DNA from: an uncultured Comamonadaceae bacterium
Lineage (GTDB): Bacteria > Pseudomonadota > Gammaproteobacteria > Burkholderiales > Burkholderiaceae_C
NCBI GenBank assembly: GCA_937871735.1
Contig: CALMOI010000014.1
Coordinates: 1-9,322, forward strand
Direction: 5' to 3'
DNA: 9,322 nt
The notes beneath the pieces are model-generated. The model saw only the letters and a program-made list of their open reading frames with translations, was not told the DNA's origin and did not search any database. Shown one piece after another: positions 7,101-9,322 of this stretch; within the stretch, counting starts at the first letter, position 1, and each line of letters starts with the position of its first letter. The position numbers and the translations under genes are program-made.

Positions 7101-7148
7101 CAGGCTCGCCGCGTGCAAAGCGTGCTGAAGGCGCTGCTCAAGCGTTAA
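4107..7148 (+). CDS. Large DUF349-domain protein, function unknown
   Basis: A 1013-residue, largely alpha-helical protein. Residues 1-250 form a conserved N-terminal region. Three DUF349-type helical repeats follow around residues 475-545 (EEWKAIDQGG at about 488), 550-625 (FSDRWRDAGHL at about 569) and 630-690 (ALQHRWQAEAQ at about 635), each with the Trp-centred signature. Ala/Pro/Glu-rich linkers flank them (about 375-472 and 732-790). An Arg/Gly/Asp-rich segment (about 792-870) carries GDDRGGRFGDR-like repeats, and a conserved helical C-terminal region (about 875-1013) ends in KALLKR. No signal peptide or membrane segment is seen. The start is GTG at 4107, the first possible start after an in-frame TGA at 4095; its Shine-Dalgarno is weak. 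DUF349 has no settled biochemical role. The RG-rich stretch suggests nucleic-acid contact, which is inference. Codon use matches the host style, so this is core chromosome. A long open frame on the opposite strand is only its shadow. Confidence 0.87.
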   Translation: MTNASPKTHDTQQLDALTGGAFTAPTSGERAARVREWLATNPTPELMQEVFKKLSVKDNGAAKPLREKLDDLRRAKGQEVLAAEWATRGQALLDAPRLNIADAMGWQRDAAKAGAPLSREPLSSIKTALADRIKVVEDLQNQVMVQREAAVLLSQRIELLSTKSWKDAHAVSAALSADVAHWQAQADTLLADVNWPNVDGKFPSMVDAARAQLLLVWDAFSAALAQTELAAADAQAPLPPVPVWADELRAGRGLPPEPKADAKPAHAKPKADPAEQDARRQKAAAAVMEVLARVEQEISEGHGKATAGAAAALRNAFKDHGKHLDAALEARIHAALTTAGELEGWQRWRADQLREELIAKAEALLQRKPKVIKVKAPRVPAAPAAAAEPAAEVAVTEALDTTAVEVAAAETAAVVAEAPVADVPAAVEVAAEAAPEQTAADTIDAAAEATLAAQEATPLVAEAAPADAAPVPVMGGRKMQETLRKLREEWKAIDQGGSPNHGLWKRFDEACNEAHKVVEVWLDKLKAEAAAHRAQRLALVEELKAWTQRNVERTEPHEWKGFSRALHQFSDRWRDAGHLSEKAFAELQPLWKETVRAAAAPLEAAQKESLARRHAMIEEATALGAAPMLRIDAVKALQHRWQAEAQSVPMERKAEQKLWDAFRKPIDEAFNRKTQEREKAASALSDRDRVVLDAAKALEAANASGDAQKIRAAMADLDAALRGQAQAAAVVASMVATPAETEQRQADADAAQAADTAASAEAAPADADAAASTEAAAPAAPAKPAAKPVVAMRGDDRPGMKKTEAAPAAGRGGKFGDRRDGPRPAGRPGDNKFEPRRDERGPRGDDRGGRFGDRPAFEDRGPRLGDTAFRAQREALEHAEATLRKLAAQAHGEALTHLMSAWEHRDAAQIPSQQELGRAVTPALRSSWTQAVSAAPKGDAAEALLRLEMAAEVPTPAEHLTARRALQLKLLTRRNDPAPTQTWGQDAAQVLASAFDAAQARRVQSVLKALLKR

Positions 7149-7187
7149 GGGTTAGTAGGTTTTGATGATGAACAGATACGGAGTCGA

Positions 7188-8129
7188 ATGAGGGCGGTTT
7201 CACTTTTTTCCGGCTGTGGTGGTTCTGACGCAGGCGTGATTTCAGCAGGGTTTAATGTCGTAATGGCTAATGACAAGTTGTCGTATGCCCGAGATGTTTA
7301 CCTAGCTAATCACCCTGCCACTGACTATGTTTTAGGTGATGTGGCGAAAATTGAGAATTTCCCCAAGGCTGATTTATTGGTGGGTTGTTACCCATGTCAA
7401 GGATTTAGTCAAGGGGGGGTTCGTCAAGCCTCACGAAGCATTAATACTCTGTATTTGGAATTTGCTCGCGCTCTCAATAAAATTCGCCCAAAAGCATTTG
7501 TTGTTGAAAATGTCTCAGGGATGGTGCGTAAAAATTTTACGCATCTACTTGACGATCAATTGAGGGTTTTTCGTGATGCTGGTTACAGCGTAGAGGCAAA
7601 AGTTCTTAATGCTGCGGATTATGGTGTGGCCCAAGATCGCCGTCGTATTTTTATCGTGGGAATACATGAGAATTTTGATGCGAAGTATGTCTTTCCCTTG
7701 CCAACACACGGATCTAATTTAATTAAGTCTCATGTCACTATTCAAGAGGCGATAGGTGACTTACCAATTTGGCCGGAAGGGGATTTTTACGCCAGAGATT
7801 TCCATTGGTACTACCTTAGTCGCGATCGCCGGCGTGATTGGTCAGAAGTTTCTAAGACTATTGTGGCGAACCCGCGTCATATGCCATTGCACCCTATGAG
7901 TCCACGTATGGTCAAGCAGGGGCATAATGAGTGGTCTTTTGAGACTGAAGCACCTGCTCGCCGATTTAGTTATCGTGAGGCGGCTAGGTTGCAAGGATTC
8001 GCCAAGAATTTTGTATTTCCAGATACTCCGGTTGGGAGCTTAGATATGCGTTATAAAGTTGCTGGTAATGCCGTGCCGCCGCCATTATTTGAAGCTGTTG
8101 TTCGGGCATTACCTCCAATCTGGGATTAG
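7188..8129 (+). CDS. DNA (cytosine-5-)-methyltransferase
   Basis: A complete 313-residue C5-cytosine methyltransferase that moves a methyl group from SAM to cytosine within a DNA target. Motifs are all in order: I FSGCGGSDAG (7-16), IV GCYPCQGFSQGG (66-77) with catalytic Cys70, VI ENVSG (107-111), VIII QDRRRIFIVG (149-158), IX RRFSYREAARLQGF (258-271) and X GNAVPPPLFEAV (293-304). The target-recognition stretch (about 160-255) is not recognised, so the target site cannot be predicted. The ATG at 7188 is the first start after the DUF349 stop; motif I begins at residue 7, as is usual, and GGAG (7180-7183) lies 4 bases upstream. The gene is much AT-richer than the preceding one, which marks horizontal transfer. 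Its stop overlaps that of the converging putative nuclease gene, an arrangement typical of restriction-modification modules. No catalytic residue is missing, so it is probably active. Confidence 0.95.
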   Translation: MRAVSLFSGCGGSDAGVISAGFNVVMANDKLSYARDVYLANHPATDYVLGDVAKIENFPKADLLVGCYPCQGFSQGGVRQASRSINTLYLEFARALNKIRPKAFVVENVSGMVRKNFTHLLDDQLRVFRDAGYSVEAKVLNAADYGVAQDRRRIFIVGIHENFDAKYVFPLPTHGSNLIKSHVTIQEAIGDLPIWPEGDFYARDFHWYYLSRDRRRDWSEVSKTIVANPRHMPLHPMSPRMVKQGHNEWSFETEAPARRFSYREAARLQGFAKNFVFPDTPVGSLDMRYKVAGNAVPPPLFEAVVRALPPIWD

Positions 8130-9094
8130 GTTGCCGGTGTTATTTTTGATTGAAGTACCTCTAAAGTAAATGGCCATTTTGGAAGCTCGTGCCAAATATT
8201 AAGTACTTCAAAAAGATTAAGTAGGCGGAGTCGATCTACTATGATGGTACGGCGAACGTGTGATGCACGCGCCCAAGTGGTTTCATTTATAGATAGATCA
8301 TGTGGAACAAAGCAATAAGCAGCACCTGGGTGATCAAGGTGGATGTGTGCTTCGGTAGATGCAGGTGTCACATCTAGTTGCTTACTCTCCCAATCTGTTG
8401 GCGAGCAAGCGCATTGGCCAAAAATTACCAGCATGTTGCCGCGTTGGTCCCCCATATTTTGCCAAGCTACCAAGTCAATTCCTCCATCACCAGTGTCGCG
8501 AGGGTCATAGTCTTGGGCGGACTTTAATAGGCGGCCTTGTACGTCTTGGGCTAATTTACTAAGCTTTACGTATAAGGTTCCACTATAAGAATTTGGTAGC
8601 GTTTGATGAGCGCCAAATAGACGAACTTGCCAAATTGAAGTTAATGACTGGCGAAGCCAGTGGTAAGAAATTTCCTCAAATGCCCCAGTAATTTCGGGAT
8701 GACGCTTATTGAGGCACAGCCGCAGTGATGAGGCCACTAGCAGTGTCACATACAGTCGATGATCTGGCTTTTCCGGTTCAAATCTAGAACGTAAAACATC
8801 CCCATCCAGCTCAAATGGCCAGCAGGGGAATGATTTGCTGAGTGCTTGTAGACGTTTTTGTATGTCACCCTAGAGGTTTGAAATTTTGTCATCTAGTGGT
8901 TCTGAATTTTCATCGCGGTTATCTTCAAGGTCAGCTTGTAAGTCCTCGGCTTCTTGTGCTTGAGCTTGTAAATTTCCTTTTGAGATAAGAGAATTTTTAC
9001 TGCATAGACAAAGTAATTCTACGTAGTCAGCCCATAAAAATGGGTATGCAAAACGTGGAAGTACATCGAGTGGTTTTAGTAGCGAGTCAATCAT
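8126..9094 (-). pseudogene. Putative nuclease gene broken by one in-frame amber codon
   Basis: One reading frame runs from ATG 9094-9092 to TAA 8128-8126 (322 codons), interrupted only by TAG at 8872-8870 (codon 75). Sequence after the stop is plainly protein-like at once (SKSFPCWPFELDG, then RFEPEKPDHRLYV). No ATG, GTG or TTG occurs until GTG 8749-8747, which lies inside this block and lacks a Shine-Dalgarno. So the two halves look like one gene. A single CAG to TAG change would explain it. Codons 41-75 are acidic, Gln/Glu-rich and helical. The C-terminal half has GDGGIDLVAW (202-211) and, 20 residues after Asp207, FGQCACS (225-231) with DWESK (234-238). This resembles the D...(E/Q)xK core of PD-(D/E)xK nucleases of Mrr type, but with Ala229 where Lys is expected; Lys238 might substitute. 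The start overlaps the upstream stop by 8 bp (ATGATTGA). Its stop overlaps that of the methyltransferase, suggesting a restriction partner. The nuclease assignment is inference. Confidence 0.62.
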
Positions 9095-9322
9095 TTTTTG
9101 CGGCTTCAGCCTCAAGTAGTCGAATACGTTTTTCTCGTTTTTGAATGGCTCTTTGAATTAGTAGCTGTAAATTTTCTGCACTATTTACAATTCGTTCCGC
9201 CTGGGTGAGATGGCTGGTATCTGGATCGAAATCGCTACTTAATAATCCAAGGCTATCGACTAATGCTGTTTCTGCGTTCGTTAGAAGCTTGCTAAATGTT
9301 TCTATCGGACCACTTGTAAACA
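9087..9322 (-). CDS. C-terminal fragment of an unrecognised coiled-coil protein, cut by window edge
   Basis: Reading minus from 9320 gives 77 open codons ending in TGA at 9089-9087; the 5' part lies beyond the window. The residues are protein-like, with polar and acidic composition (SSDFDPDTSHLTQAERI), followed by a heptad-like helix (ENLQLLIQRAIQKREKRIRLLEAEAA) at the end, given here in pieces: ENLQLLIQRA, IQKREKRI, RLLEAEAA. No family is recognised from this tail. The stop overlaps the ATG of the downstream putative nuclease by 8 bases, so the two genes are probably translated in a coupled way and work together. In defence islands such a partner is often an ATPase, helicase or specificity protein, but nothing here shows which. 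Base composition is AT-rich like the methyltransferase, so it belongs to the same acquired block. Confidence 0.55.
   Translation of the reverse strand, partial: FTSGPIETFSKLLTNAETALVDSLGLLSSDFDPDTSHLTQAERIVNSAENLQLLIQRAIQKREKRIRLLEAEAAKND

Noticed and set aside
3915..7118. A 1067-codon open frame on the minus strand opposite the DUF349 gene
   Set aside because: Its translation is Gly/His/Phe-rich low complexity with no recognisable domain. It mirrors GC-rich Ala/Glu codons on the plus strand, where a real DUF349 protein is encoded.
8126..8749. A separate 207-residue protein starting at GTG 8749
   Set aside because: The same frame upstream to 8869 encodes obvious protein, the GTG has no Shine-Dalgarno, and the start would cut into that block. 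An amber-split longer gene fits better.
8870..9115. Start at TTG 9115 for the putative nuclease gene
   Set aside because: The ATG at 9094 overlaps the upstream stop by 8 bases, a common coupling arrangement. TTG 9115 would lengthen the overlap without a better ribosome site.
1..9322. CRISPR arrays, rRNA, tRNA and insertion sequences
   Set aside because: I saw no regularly spaced repeats, no cloverleaf-like or rRNA-like stretch, and no transposase or terminal inverted repeats. A dedicated RNA search was not possible.

Overview
The window looks like a chromosomal piece of a GC-rich betaproteobacterium, most likely order Burkholderiales and Comamonadaceae-like. The reasons are high-GC codon use over positions 1-7148, a three-domain DUF349 protein of the kind seen in that group, and a feruloyl-CoA synthase operon. 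This placement comes from recognising protein families, not from a marker gene.

Positions 1-3033 (minus strand) hold a three-gene operon for CoA-dependent breakdown of hydroxycinnamates such as ferulate. In transcription order it is a crotonase-family enoyl-CoA hydratase, feruloyl-CoA synthase (fcs), and the first 112 residues of a thiolase that runs off the left edge. Synthase, hydratase and thiolase together suggest the beta-oxidative route (aryl-propenoyl-CoA to aryl-CoA plus acetyl-CoA). The crotonase keeps both catalytic glutamates, which argues against the hydratase/lyase (retro-aldol) type. A good sigma70-like promoter lies just upstream, with an inverted repeat inside its spacer that looks like an operator. 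Codon use changes sharply inside fcs near 1500-1560.

Positions 3034-3188 are a divergent control region. On the plus strand, a 30-codon ORF with a good Shine-Dalgarno overlaps the start of a spermidine-synthase-fold gene (3189-3959) that has no Shine-Dalgarno of its own. A 147-bp gap with a hairpin follows, then a very large (1013 aa) DUF349 protein with Ala-rich linkers and an Arg/Gly-rich stretch (4107-7148).

After 7148 base composition drops abruptly (about 63% to about 38% GC in two 60-base samples), marking an acquired accessory island that runs off the right edge. It holds a complete C5-cytosine DNA methyltransferase (7188-8129, plus). Converging on it, with overlapping stop codons, is a gene for a putative nuclease (9094 down to 8126, minus) interrupted by one in-frame amber codon. 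Upstream of that, overlapping its start by 8 bp, is the C-terminal end of an unrecognised coiled-coil protein. The most economical reading is a restriction-modification or related defence cassette whose nuclease has recently been disabled while the methyltransferase stays intact. This island is the most interesting part of the window.
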